Translations under genes and position numbers: made by a program
The notes under the pieces: model-generated
Told to the model about the DNA's origin: nothing
Databases searched by the model: none
What the model saw: the letters and a program-made list of their open reading frames with translations, nothing else
NCBI RefSeq assembly: GCF_964204645.1
Contig: NC_134027.1
Span: forward strand, 8,110,485 to 8,174,484
Length of the DNA: 64,000 bases
Source of the DNA: Tubulanus polymorphus
Taxonomy: Eukaryota > Nemertea > Palaeonemertea > Tubulaniformes > Tubulanidae
Reading direction: 5' to 3'
In this document: positions 23,816 through 46,201 of the stretch, one piece after another
Layout: each line of letters starts with the position of its first letter
Position numbering within the stretch: the first letter of the stretch is position 1

Positions 23816-25237
23816 CTATAGAATATTACAGACACCTGATTGGCGAGTACGTTGTCGGGGCTCCTCGTGGCCACCACTTGCTCCGTTGTTCACGCCGTTT
23901 GCGTGTTTTACCCGCTCCTCCTCTAAACTTCTCTCAAGCTGTTCAGCTTTTGCCGAAGCGTTACTCAGCTCTCCTTCCAGTAGCAGTATTCGTTTATCTT
24001 TTTCCTCGTCGTCCAGGGCAAAACGCTTCAAGCGCAACTGTAAATCAGTTATTTTCTGTTCGAGGTCAGATTTATCCGCTGATGTCGTGTCCAATTTATC
24101 TTGCAAGTCTTTCTCGCGATCAGACGCTTCTACTTGGTCATTCACTGAGCGATCCCCCGATCCTCGCAACCCGTTTAGTTCATCTCTTACAATATCTAAT
24201 TCAGATTCTAGCTCCTTTATTTTGTCGTCCTTCATCTGTATTTCTGATTTTAGTCGAGTTATTTCATGTTCAAGGGCGGTATTTTCGTCGATGAGTTTTT
24301 GGAACGCTTCTCTCTCAGCCCCTTTGTCCTGTAAGCTACTTGTAGCAATAACGTCTGCATCGTCGTCGTCTGCTAAATTTGTAGCATTACCTTCATCAGC
24401 ACACTGAATTACTTCCGGGCTGGTTTCTCTTTTTACCTCGTCAAATGTTGACGCTGTTTCCACCTCTTCGGCTTGCTCTGTCTGTTCTTTTTCTTGTTCC
24501 GGTTCTGGTGATTCTGGTTTTTTGTTCTCAGACTCAGCTGGGGGTTCAGGAGGACTTTCTTCTGGATTAGCAACATCTTCAGAAGAAGTGCGTTCATCAA
24601 TTGTTTCGGATAAATCACCTCTACCTGTATGTTCGTCGACTAAATCAGATTTAGAAGTTTCGTGTTCATCGATTGTTGCTGATAAATCAGCTCCACCTTT
24701 CTGTTCATCGACTAAATCATCTGATTGCTCCCCTGGGTGGATCACTTCAGTATCTTCTGCTGGAAAATCTACCACATCTGCTGGTGCTTCTATCGGTTCA
24801 ACTGAATTATTTGGCCCACCGTTTTCATCTCGGTCAATTGTTGTAGGTTCCTGCCGTTGGTCTGTCGTTACATCCGGCTCAGTTTCTTTGACGGTATCGG
24901 TATCCTCGTTTGCAACAGGCTCTAATGATATATCTTTTTCTTCTGATTCGTCGTTATCTACATGTACATCGTTGCCTTGTTGGTGTTCAATCGAGTCACA
25001 ATCTTCTCGGTCATCATGTCCAGCACGAGCCGATTCGACAGGTGTCTCATTAGTTTCAGTATCAACTACACCGTTGTGTGTTTCTTCTCCATCCGCAGCA
25101 TCGTTCTTTGAGCTCATTTCCTCGTTTTGAGATTCTGGTCGACTACTATTATTCTTGGCTATTTCAACATCTGGTTTCTCGGCACTGGTTTGTAACGTAC
25201 TTTCTTGGCTGTCATCCATGCGGTAATTATTGGGCAT
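23816..25237 (-). CDS. Acidic, disordered coiled-coil protein with C-terminal CAAX box (family not recognised)
   Basis: Uninterrupted 473-aa frame; the first ATG follows an in-frame TAA, and a strong acceptor (TTATTTTTACAG) 20 bases upstream of the ATG suggests a non-coding 5' exon. Residues 1-305 are rich in E, D, S, T and P and look disordered. Residues about 174-220 are two tandem 24-residue units starting DLVDEQ and DLVDEH, each with DLS.TIDE. Residues about 308-358 and 370-445 have leucine-heptad coiled coils (ENTALEHEITRLKSEIQ, DLEQKITDLQLRLKR). After an Arg-rich stretch (RQRTRQSG) the protein ends CNIL. A Cys-x-x-Leu end fits geranylgeranylation by GGTase-I, and the basic run would help membrane binding. 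I infer a peripheral membrane scaffold. No enzymatic domain; I do not recognise an orthologue. Confidence 0.88.
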   Translation of the reverse strand: MPNNYRMDDSQESTLQTSAEKPDVEIAKNNSSRPESQNEEMSSKNDAADGEETHNGVVDTETNETPVESARAGHDDREDCDSIEHQQGNDVHVDNDESEEKDISLEPVANEDTDTVKETEPDVTTDQRQEPTTIDRDENGGPNNSVEPIEAPADVVDFPAEDTEVIHPGEQSDDLVDEQKGGADLSATIDEHETSKSDLVDEHTGRGDLSETIDERTSSEDVANPEESPPEPPAESENKKPESPEPEQEKEQTEQAEEVETASTFDEVKRETSPEVIQCADEGNATNLADDDDADVIATSSLQDKGAEREAFQKLIDENTALEHEITRLKSEIQMKDDKIKELESELDIVRDELNGLRGSGDRSVNDQVEASDREKDLQDKLDTTSADKSDLEQKITDLQLRLKRFALDDEEKDKRILLLEGELSNASAKAEQLERSLEEERVKHANGVNNGASGGHEEPRQRTRQSGVCNIL

Positions 25238-28200
25238 CCTAGTAAGTTAGATACAATCTGTAAAAATAAATGAGAATGATTTCTACGTGAAAAATAGACT
25301 GCACGAAGCATTTTGTTATCGTTTAAGTCATAGAAATAAATGAACATCGGACTTGCAGCAAAAATATGTATTTCCACTGCTACGTAGCAAACAAAATCAA
25401 CAATTTTTACAACAAATCCATGAATTAAACAACGTTTTAGATTATAAATGATTTGAGGGAAATCTTATCCACGAATTCCCCGGAATACCAGACCTTTTAC
25501 TCAATGGTTCCTTAAAAATCAACAATGCAAATATACGATTAAGATGTATACGCAGGCTTACTTTCGACTTACAGTGTGGTTTGCAATAATGACTGATTAT
25601 CCAAATTCACCGAAATATATAGGAAAACCTAACCATTTTACTCTAATCTAACAACGAATAACCATGAACGAAAAATGCACTTCTAAAAGTACGAGTAGGT
25701 CAGTAAAACAGGCGTTGATCTAAGCATGTACATAGTTTGTGTTCGTTCGCAATAAAAATATTGAAATGCGTGTTTTATTCCAAACAAAAGACACGTTCAA
25801 TATTTCATTGTATGTTCAATCCACCGTTCCCACGTTTTAATCGCCTATCAAAAATCTTAAATCAAATTTTTCTTAACAGCTTTCTGTCCCGGTTTAAATG
25901 AAATCTTTGATTTTGCTGTAACCAACAACAATTTTTTGCATTATATGTTTTTAGTGTACGCGTCGTCAAAACCAAACAATTCGTTTTATTTTATTTCTTG
26001 AATATATTTCCCGTTGCTTTTCGCCAAAGACTTTCAATTGATCAAAAATCCAGAAATCTCGTTAAAGTTTAGCACATCTTTATTCTAAAAACAATTTCCC
26101 CAAACACTGTCAGTAATGAAATCATTGATTGAATAGATTACAGTACATACCTGTATAGGCCTACTGGCAATAGACTTCTATTTAGCAACAATTCCAGATT
26201 AGATTAGATTCTTAACATTAATGTGGGTTATGTCCATAGCGAGAATTTTATTTTATATAAGTACTGGTGGTCGTGTGGATACCGGTAAACAGAATAATAG
26301 AGATGACAGGGTTTGTGTGGTCAATAAACCCTGTGTCCACGACACCCGGCAGAACTGCGATAAATAATAAATCCGGACAATGCGCTGGTCCTCTCAACAT
26401 GTTACAATGACGAAATCTATTGTTTTCCAAGAGAGGCAGAACTTTCTCAAAGCATCGATTCCGAATAGAATTCTCAGCTTACCTAGGTCAAATGTATTTA
26501 AATTTCATTTGGATTACGGATGCTGATTTGTTCATGTTTTTGGTCAACCTCTTAGAACATATTTTTTTGGTTGATCAAAGATATGAAGTTGGTGTTTCTA
26601 ATATCTGGCTTTTTGTGTTTTTTCAATTAAAACCCTTCCCCTTTGTGATTGTACGTGAGATTAATTCTGCTCCAGTTTTCAATAATAAGTAATCCACTGA
26701 CGATCGAAAAATGTTCTTGGCAGACGGAGTTAATCGACCATCACTTTATCCCATACTCAATGCACTACAGCTTCTAAATCCTTCAGATGTTCAATATAGC
26801 GTTAGTATTGTCATAATTAATCTTACGCATATATATGATAGTATTATATACGTATCTTCAAATTGTGACCGAAATTCTATAGGATAATGACTCAAATGAA
26901 ACGTAGATGGGAAATTTTAATTCTGAGATTCATTTCGTTTATGTTCGATGTTACTGTGACATACCAAACGGTAGAACGTTAGAAATACATTTACAATTTC
27001 CAAGTGTAATTCTACATCTTATCGAAATTGCCTCTGGAAACCGTAGAAAAGGCATCGAGAAAACTGATTTTTCCGTTCAATTGAAAATGTAAAGGTGTCA
27101 AAATTTGATGGCGTGCCATGACAATACCAATGAATCGGGAAATGCAATCGACTGTGAAATTGATGAGTAATTCATCCTTGATCGATCTCCTGCCTTCTAA
27201 ATAGTCCAGCCGTCGAACCGATGTGCTGTGGTTTGTTTATTATTATTGCCACTGATCGATTCGGCTATCTTCATCCAACATATTTTCAATATTACCATAA
27301 ATCGATGAAATGAATATTGCTCTCAAGCACGCAAAGAGCATTTTTCAGCTTTTTGGAAATGAAATTCCCCTAGACGATAGAGCTAAGCATTTGTTTATCT
27401 GAGATTGTTTACTAGTTAAAATGTTGATTTCATAACCCCCTTTAAAAGCATGTTATAAGGGCCATTTCTTCTTAATTTCGTTCAATGTTTCTGAAAATCT
27501 TGTTTCTTATTACGACCAAATATGATTTCAGTAGGTTGCTTTCTCAAATAGATGATGACTAGAAAATGCATAAGTACCTAATCACAAATAGTGTTAGTTT
27601 TAATCAACAATAATTGACAAAAAGCGATTTTACATGTGCTGAAATTAAAGAAGACAACGCCACGATTGTTGTTGACAACTCACCTGAAAAGACAGTTCCA
27701 GATTGGACTTGCACCGTTGTATTCCTCAGTAATAGTACTGTCGTGTGGTATACACGGAAACGTCACTAGTGTGTTTAATGAGTATAAGTCCATTGATCTT
27801 AACGGGACAAATAAATTATACACCTGTACAGGTCACAGCAGACGGATTTAATTACCGCCAAGCGGATAAGATTACCGAGTTCCGTCTGGGGTCCGTGCTG
27901 GTGGGACATTTCCATTAACATTCTTGGTCGTAACAAGAGAATGACAGATTAATGTGGTTTAAAAATTAGAGTGCATGTCAGAAATAGGAGGACAAATTGA
28001 TGTCTTGGCCGAATTTTCGCTCAATGGAGGAAGATATGGTTCATTGCCCAAAAGGGTGACGTTATCTTCTGATTCCATGCAATTACTTGTAACAGCAACT
28101 GATAAACCTCATAATTTCCGCGAATATATCGTCGTTTCTAGCTCCCCGTCAATGTTCGCCTTGATCGCTTTCCCGAACAGCATCACCTTTCAAAAAATGT

Positions 28201-29276
28201 TATTCAAGGATACTGGGATCCATTGGGTATAGGTAAACGTTTGCAGTTGACAAACGTGACCTCTTGAGCACTCAGGAAAATAAAAGAGGTGTCAGAAAAA
28301 TATATTTGCTTTTAGAGATGTCAGTTCAGTACTATGTAATGTTTGTTTTCTCTTTCTAAAGCGCAATCTCTGTTTTGGCATATGATCGTTTTGAGTCCAA
28401 AGAATATCTTATCCAGTCAACTTAAAAACAACTATGACAAGGTAGAAGTTTTCATTCATATCATATAAAAAATATTTATTTACAAACCACTCATAGATAG
28501 ATATATACATTTTATACATAATAAGATGACTAAAAACATTCATTTCTCTCATGCCCTTAATTAAATCGCAAAGTAAACTACCTTCCAAACAAAGGAACAG
28601 ATAACCATAGAATGTAAGAAAATCATTTGAACCTCGCTCCCCGAAGTCACTAGGGTTATCGATATCGATATGGTTAATCTGACAAAGGAGACATCAACCA
28701 TCATGTAACATGTTCATGCATCTAATACCCGATCTCATACCTACGTACTGTATGTAATTACTGAGATCAATGAGAAAAATAGATTTATCTCATTAATTGG
28801 ATCACGACCGATATTCGTAAAATATGTACCTCACTGCATATTAACACTAGGATGCTATCAACAAGGGTGATCAATTTCAGTCAAGTTAAGAGCAATTACC
28901 CTGATAAATTAGACTAATTTCTCTTGAGGGTCTGAGTAGTCATTCTAACTACTACCTAGTAATTACTCTAATATAGAGTCTAGCCAATAAGTTCACTATG
29001 GGAAATGAGTATTCACCTCAAAATTTTAACAAAAACCACTGAGACGGAACAATTATCTATAACAACTATACTACTATTAGTTTGTTAAGGTTAAACTTTG
29101 TATCCGGTAGATCATTGACATTCATAGCTGCATGATCAGCCTTGAAAATTAATAAAACTGATTATTTCCATATTTAAAAAAAAGAACATGACTATCATGG
29201 TTTTCTTTTGACATTCATACCCCTGTAAAATATTCCATATTCACTAATATACACATTTCTGTTTGTTGTCAAGTAT
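25238..29276. other. Intergenic region without a firm gene
   Basis: 4 kb between the CAAX coiled-coil gene and the end of cyclin Q. It should contain the promoter and 5' UTR exon(s) of the former and the 3' UTR of the latter. Apart from the coding-like patch at 27626-28232 I see only AT-rich sequence with short open frames. Confidence 0.5.
27626..28232 (+). pseudogene. Coding-like patch with frame breaks (possible exon remnants)
   Basis: Three successive stretches read like protein in different frames. 27626-27769 contains VPDWTCTVVFLSNSTVV. The next frame runs to a TAA at 27916-27918 and contains VQVTADGFNYRQADKITEF. 27975-28232 is an 85-aa frame starting MSEIGGQIDVLAEF. They are less AT-rich than the flanks, and the Cys/Val/Ser pattern of the first two loosely suggests an extracellular beta-sandwich. 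I see no convincing splice sites joining them, so a decayed gene or retrocopy is as likely as real exons. Confidence 0.3.
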
Positions 29277-32200
29277 TCAACTGTTGACAGTTGACTCCAA
29301 ACTGTAAATATCGGTAATATCACTAATAATGTCCTTGATTATTGAAATGTTGATCTCGTCAGAAAATACCTGAAATATAAAAATCATATTATTTTATAAA
29401 GTTTGAATAAAACATCAATAATAACTGTGTTAAAACGAATCCTGAAAGCTAATGGTTGCCTCAAATCAAAATCATTTTCTCCAGCTAGAAAATGATTGTT
29501 TATTTTCATAAAGAATTCTTATTTTCTTTTTACATTCATATAAACTTTTGTATACCATCATACATGTTGAGTTACAGACACTAAATCCAAAATACAAAAA
29601 TTTTGTTGATTTCGATCACAAAAATACGCCCCAAAAATACATACCTCCCACCACCTTAGATCTGCATCATGGTCGTGTGGAACCTCAATACCATAAGATT
29701 GCAATGTTTGATACAAAACAGCGATGGCGATATGTTCAGGCTTATAACGTAGACATACGCTTCCGTGATAACTGTCCCTTAAAATACTCCAAGCCGTTTT
29801 CGCGATTGGTATCTTTTCCGTCGTTGTGGGTTCGAGCCAGTTGTAAATCGATTTCAGATAGTGCAGCAAGTACTGAAAAATTACGAAAATACATTTCAAC
29901 ATTATAATAATTCCAGCAAATTACAAAGTCGCCAATCAACGATCAAATTGTATGAAATTTTTCTTGCATAGCTGAAAATAGAATAACTACATTTATGAAT
30001 AATCAAAATCAACGTTCATGTTCATAAATTCTCCAATATGGTATCATCCTCATCACTAAGCGTCCTTGATAAAGAAGACCCCAACAAAAAATCAGTTTCC
30101 TTCGTCAAATTATTCATATCCTCCTTTTCTCCAACAACAATCGATTCTGGTTTTTCATCACACGTAAAATCGTTCTCTTCATCACTTTCATTCTCACTTC
30201 CGTCATCCATATACAAACGTCCGTCAGCATAAATTCGCAACTGCCCGTGGAGCATCTCCAGTTGCGCATTTTTCATCTGAATGTAGTTGAAATAGTTGTT
30301 GCGAATTCCTTCCAAGATAATCAGCTGAATTCCGTAATTGGTATAGAAAGGTGAATTTCGATCGAAATAAGCCAGTCGAACTCTACTGCGAATGCGTTCG
30401 ATTTTCGTTTCAAGAACATGAACTTGTTTCGTTGCTCCGTAAAGACAATTCTGCACATTTAGTAAGCGCATGTATAGTTGATTTACTTTTCTCATTCTAT
30501 GACTTGGCTCTGCTAGTTGTTCCTGTGTTACTGTAATTTCTCAGTATAAGTTTTGGACTTTGCAAATGACATGCTCAAAAGGTCTGCTCAATGACCGAAA
30601 CTTCAAAGTGTGACCGATTGCCTGATCAATGTTACAATCACACATGTCAAAAACTCATGATTTCAAACTTGAAAATGCTATTAAAACTGCACTATAATTA
30701 CAAAAACTAAATTGGCAAAACAACAAATGTTTCAAAACTTAAATAAACTTAAATCCCATCTTTATATCAAAAAGCAAACAATAGTTCAAATTCTTATTCA
30801 TTTCTCATTATCACTGATTTCGAATTTGTCATTTTCATCCCAAAGAGAGAACATGAGGAAAAATAAAATGAAACCATAATATCAATTACAACTACATGTC
30901 ATTATTTGTTAGGAAAATGGGTTCTATCAATTGGGGTATTAGGGGAATTCATGTAGTATATGGCATGTCAACGAAAAGAATGATGGGCAATTAGGCCATA
31001 GTTTACATGAATGTATTGTTCCAAGATGAGCCATAATCTCCTACTGCCATTGTTTCCACTACACACAGGTGCCAGTAAACACATGACAAACTTGCCCACT
31101 GATCTAGCAGGTATGATGCTAATATGACAATTAGTGTTGGGCATTGTCTTAAATGCACTAATCATGTAATGATATGGAGAGCATGTTTAATGGGCATTGT
31201 ATCCTGCTGAGTCTAGGCTCTAGTGGTTTGGGACTCTTTGCTCAATACATTGTGACATCAGACACAGATTTCATTACAAACACGTCTGTCTTACACGCAT
31301 GCTTATAAAGCCGTAGATCAGGGCAGACCGAATCATAACCGTACCGATCACCGAACGAACATGAGATTACGAAGTCAATCGCGAGCCGAGTCTCGATATG
31401 AACAACTACTCGTTGCACCGGGCATCGAAGCTCGACACAAGCTCGGGAGAGTTGAACGTCAGTTTATTCGCGCTTGTCATCAGATAACGTTTCTCGATCG
31501 TAAACTGGATCATATTCAGGCGAGATACAGCCGTGCGACTCGCGACAATCAACGATCGTTCAGATACACGTTACGCTTACAGCTCGCGTCCGTGGAAGGC
31601 GTACGCAACGCATTCTACGCTTACGCTTACAAAAAGGCGGATGAGATGACGGCCATACGTTTACAGCTACATGCCAGACAGATACCGGTGTCAGAATCTG
31701 ATGATAGTTCATTCAGCAGTAATACTAGCAGCACCAGCAGCCAAGACTCTGCAGCTTTTGAAGAAACAATGACCTGAACGATGTCCCGAACGAGACTACC
31801 CCACTTCATTCGTACGATGTCCAACACAGAAGTCGCCGATGATGATGAAAACGCAGCAGAAGAACTCCAGAAGAAGATGAAGACAGCATCTAGTGGTTTA
31901 CCACAATCAAACAGCTCTTTTCAGAGCTAACTAAATCTCCAAGAAATAGTCAGTTTATGATTTTGACCTCGCCTGTGCTTCCTCTCATACCTCACACCAG
32001 CAGATAGATCCTTGATAGATTAACTGGTCTATCAGGGAATCAGTTGTTAAATCATGGAGTTACGAACGATTCTAAATAATAGTACCTTGTGTGGGTGTTT
32101 GAAGACTAAGTGAAATTTGAGTACACGCATGATGAACAGCTCACACTGCGTTACAGATTCACGGAGATTCCAATACCTTTCTCCAATCTCTAGGGGAGGT

Positions 32201-32912
32201 TGATCAGGGTGAAGTGTCCTGTAAAATGTGAATAATTTACACATTAGAGCTGGTCTCAGTTTCAAAAGAGATACACAGTGAATTAGTTACCTGAAGCATA
32301 CATTCACGACATCCCTCAGTTTGAGATGATCCTCTTCGACTCTACCAGCTAAATATAATGATGTAGCTCCTATCAGCTGAAATGAATATAAGATTTTAAA
32401 CAAAGGAAATAAAATGGACTAGAAACGGAGTCGAATTGAACAATTTGATAGATTAACTAGAATTTAATAAGTTTTATCCAATTTATCAATATCATAAACC
32501 ATTAATATCTAGGCTTAACTTACATAAGGGTCATAGTACATAGTTTCACATTCAGCGAAGAATTTATGATAAATATGACATGCTGTTGCAAGAGTTGCCG
32601 ATCGAATACGTAATTTAAGTCCTGAAAACAATGAATTCAGTAACACTTTATAGCGCAACCACTCTTTTTCCAAAGTAGTAATCTATAGACCTTAACCTAT
32701 CTAATAAAAGGCTTTAAAATACCAATTGAATATTGTCAATGTAAAAATCTAATTTAATTTGAATTCAATTGATTGTTGTCTTCAGCCGTCACAGACCAGT
32801 GTGGCTGGTTAGGGATAAATAACCAATTTATCAGCAACTCACCGGATTCAAACATGAATCTGGCTGTTTTAAAATGTAAACGGGCTTTCGATTCGGTTTG
32901 CTGACTATCCAT
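29277..32912 (-). CDS. CCNQ: Cyclin Q (FAM58A / cyclin M), CDK10 partner
   Basis: Cyclin Q binds and activates CDK10, which phosphorylates ETS2 and acts in ciliogenesis and growth control. Exons on minus: 32912-32843, 32621-32524, 32376-32291, 32218-32086, 29872-29645, 29369-29277. They sum to 708 nt (235 aa; human about 248). The cyclin fold is clear: ARLHFKTARFMFE, ATACHIYHKFF, YDPYLIGATSLYLAGRVEE, RDVVNV, then YWNLRESVTQCELFIMRVLK, FKHPHKYLLHYL, AWSILRDSYHGSVCLRY, EHIAIAVLYQTLQSYG and a WWEVFSDEI end. All junctions are GT-AG and in phase. Intron 4 (29873-32085) is much larger than the others and holds two small unrelated genes. The start codon is 346 bp from that of SMC1 on the other strand. 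Residual uncertainty concerns only the exact N-terminus. Confidence 0.96.
30022..30495 (-). CDS. Small basic-helical/acidic-tail protein, nested paralogue A (family unknown)
   Basis: 157-aa frame from the first Met, in cyclin Q intron 4 on the same strand as cyclin Q. Residues 11-86 align without gaps to residues 28-103 of the protein at 31361-31777 (about 21 of 76 identical by eye, including EG-I/V-RN and QL). The tail (about 95-157) is acidic and Ser-rich (ENESDEENDFTCDEK). Similarity continues upstream of the Met (EQLAEPSHRM against EQLLVAPGIEA); the frame there is open back to a TGA at 30541-30543, and an acceptor TTACAG ends at 30531. The true start may therefore lie in an upstream exon, with coding from 30530. 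The conserved part is predicted helical and Arg/Lys-rich, without zinc-binding or catalytic motifs. Function unknown. Confidence 0.65.
   Translation of the reverse strand: MRKVNQLYMRLLNVQNCLYGATKQVHVLETKIERIRSRVRLAYFDRNSPFYTNYGIQLIILEGIRNNYFNYIQMKNAQLEMLHGQLRIYADGRLYMDDGSENESDEENDFTCDEKPESIVVGEKEDMNNLTKETDFLLGSSLSRTLSDEDDTILENL
31304..31309 (+). promoter_or_regulatory. TATA box of nested paralogue B
   Basis: TATAAA within GCTTATAAAGCC, 52 bases before the ATG at 31361. This spacing would place transcription start about 25-30 bases downstream and leave a very short 5' UTR. The other genes here show no such box, suggesting regulated rather than constitutive expression. Confidence 0.5.
31361..31777 (+). 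CDS. Small Arg-rich protein with Ser/acidic tail, nested paralogue B (family unknown)
   Basis: Intact single-exon 138-aa frame in cyclin Q intron 4, opposite in strand to cyclin Q and divergent from paralogue A. It is clearly more GC-rich than the surrounding intron. It starts MRLRSQSRAESRYEQLL. Residues about 28-105 are a predicted helical, Arg-rich block (VERQFIRACHQITFLDRKLD, LASVEGVRNAFYAYAYKKAD), aligning ungapped with paralogue A. Residues 110-138 are a Ser/Asp/Glu tail (SESDDSSFSSNTSSTSSQ). No signal peptide, membrane helix or known domain seen. A TATA box stands at 31304. The shared layout (helical block plus acidic tail) argues that both are real genes from one duplication rather than chance frames. 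Function unknown. Confidence 0.75.
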   Translation: MRLRSQSRAESRYEQLLVAPGIEARHKLGRVERQFIRACHQITFLDRKLDHIQARYSRATRDNQRSFRYTLRLQLASVEGVRNAFYAYAYKKADEMTAIRLQLHARQIPVSESDDSSFSSNTSSTSSQDSAAFEETMT

Positions 32913-33258
32913 TCCGATCAATCAAGGGCTGCTTTTTAAGGGGAAAAGCCAAAAAGTTGCCAAAACTACCCAGCCATGGGCGCTGCCATTTTGAAGGGAT
33001 CATCAAGTAAATTATTAGTAGCTGAGTCGATCGAAGGGACAAGAGGAAATAAATACCTTATGCTCCCTTCTTTCGAAGTCAGAGCATGCGCATTGGATTC
33101 CCGCTGGCGCGTTTCCTGCTACAAAAATGGACGCTGACAAAAATTAAAATCGACGAATTATCACCTTCGAATAATACAAATTTAGCCGAAACCCTGTGCG
33201 CTCAAGCGTACATAAATAGTGCATGTAATTGAGAGAAAAAAAATCATCATCAATCACG
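32913..33258. promoter_or_regulatory. Bidirectional promoter between cyclin Q (-) and SMC1 (+)
   Basis: 346 bp between divergent start codons. Seen in it: an NRF1-like palindrome GCATGCGCA at 33084-33092 overlapping an inverted CCAAT box (ATTGG, 33092-33096), and a YY1-like GCCATTTTG at 32985-32993. There is no TATA box between. These motifs are typical of bidirectional housekeeping and cell-cycle promoters in other animals; factor binding is inferred. Confidence 0.6.
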
Positions 33259-45138
<11,880 letters not shown>

Positions 45139-45770
45139 AACTGATCGACTCCGCTTCAACTATCTGACTCTGAAAGTCTTCTGGTTGTTTCTGTGGCTGC
45201 GTTCCCCCTTTTCCGATTCGTTGAGTTTAGTTTCTGCTGTTCAAATCAAAATCATTTTATGTCGAAACGAATTTCGCGTTCCGCAGTTCTCGGCTTAGTC
45301 GAATCACTCATCCCTCAATTTTGAGAGCTATTTGATGACATTATCTGTGGAACTGGTTTCGCATTCTCATTTAAATGAACGTTATTATAATATGTTTAAA
45401 AAAAGTTTCTATTACTTGTTTTCGTGGTAATGAATGAAATTGAAATGAATCGATCGAAATGGAAAACCAAATGCATTTATATTGTTGTAAATATTTTTTC
45501 AGAAATGTTTCTCTAACTATTTTTCTTCCTGTATTGAGAATTGATAATATGTCGGCGAACGTCAATTGTTGGATTGTCTGAAGATAGAAATAATAATGTG
45601 CAATATTGTGAATAACGCTAATAGATATGCAATAGCTCGGATTAGGATAAGACGATAAAAAAAGTTAATTGAATTGAAAATCTGGTGTTAACAAAATGCT
45701 TAGGATCGTTGGGAGATCTGGTAAAAAGATGCCGCATTCACGCTGCTTAAACTGGGCCGTCTAACATAGG

Positions 45771-45882
45771 TTTCCGCATCCTCTCTCGGCGGGGATTCGA
45801 ACCCGATGGCAATGCATGACGGCGTGGCGGTCTCGATACCAGCAGGTTTGAATCCTCGCCGCAGGGAGGATGAGGCGTTTCC
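45771..45882. repeat. Inverted pair of tRNA-derived (SINE-like) B-box segments
   Basis: The left arm read on minus contains GGGTTCGAATCCCCGCCGAG. The right arm on plus contains AGGTTTGAATCCTCGCCGCA. Both match a Pol III B-box plus T-arm, and the two 40-base arms are imperfect reverse complements around a short centre (GCATGACGGCGTGGCGG). It would fold as a long hairpin. It is not a functional tRNA. Confidence 0.6.
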
Positions 45883-45954
45883 ATCAAGTTCAATCGGGGT
45901 TTGTTATTATTTGACTAATTGCCATTCATCAAAATCGACTTGAAAGATGAATTA

Positions 45955-45999
45955 CGTGCGTGTGCGTGTGCGTGTGCGTGTGCGTGTATGTATGTATGA
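45955..45999. repeat. GTGTGC / GTAT microsatellite
   Basis: Tandem GTGTGC units followed by GTAT units just downstream of the tRNA-like hairpin; such tails are common at the 3' ends of tRNA-derived SINEs. Confidence 0.9.
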
Positions 46000-46014
46000 T
46001 TAGGCCTCGCCTTG

Positions 46015-46201
46015 TTGTAACAACTGATATGATAATTTATCAGTTATTACGAACTTAGAATTTTGTCCCGAATAGGACGATATGATTGATTTCATACTGG
46101 ATATAGCGAACTATCTATCGGTTATAACGAACAGATTTTCTGGTTCCCTGAAAATCGTAACTATGACTATGTTCCGCTGTATTTATAACGAACTTGTGTG
46201 G
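46015..46201. repeat. Decayed MITE of the CAGTGGAACC family
   Basis: Interior segments TTTCATACTGGATATAGCGA, TTATAACGAACAGATTTTCT and ATTTTGTCCCGA match the inverse of the intact element at 62545-62704. The termini are poorly preserved. Confidence 0.6.

Noticed and set aside
23878-24407. Long plus-strand frames antisense to the CAAX coiled-coil gene
   Set aside because: Shadows of the minus frame: Ser-rich readings of the complementary acidic codons.
29548-29907. 119-aa plus-strand frame over cyclin Q exon 5
   Set aside because: Antisense to a conserved cyclin exon with correct splice sites; the plus frame has no features.
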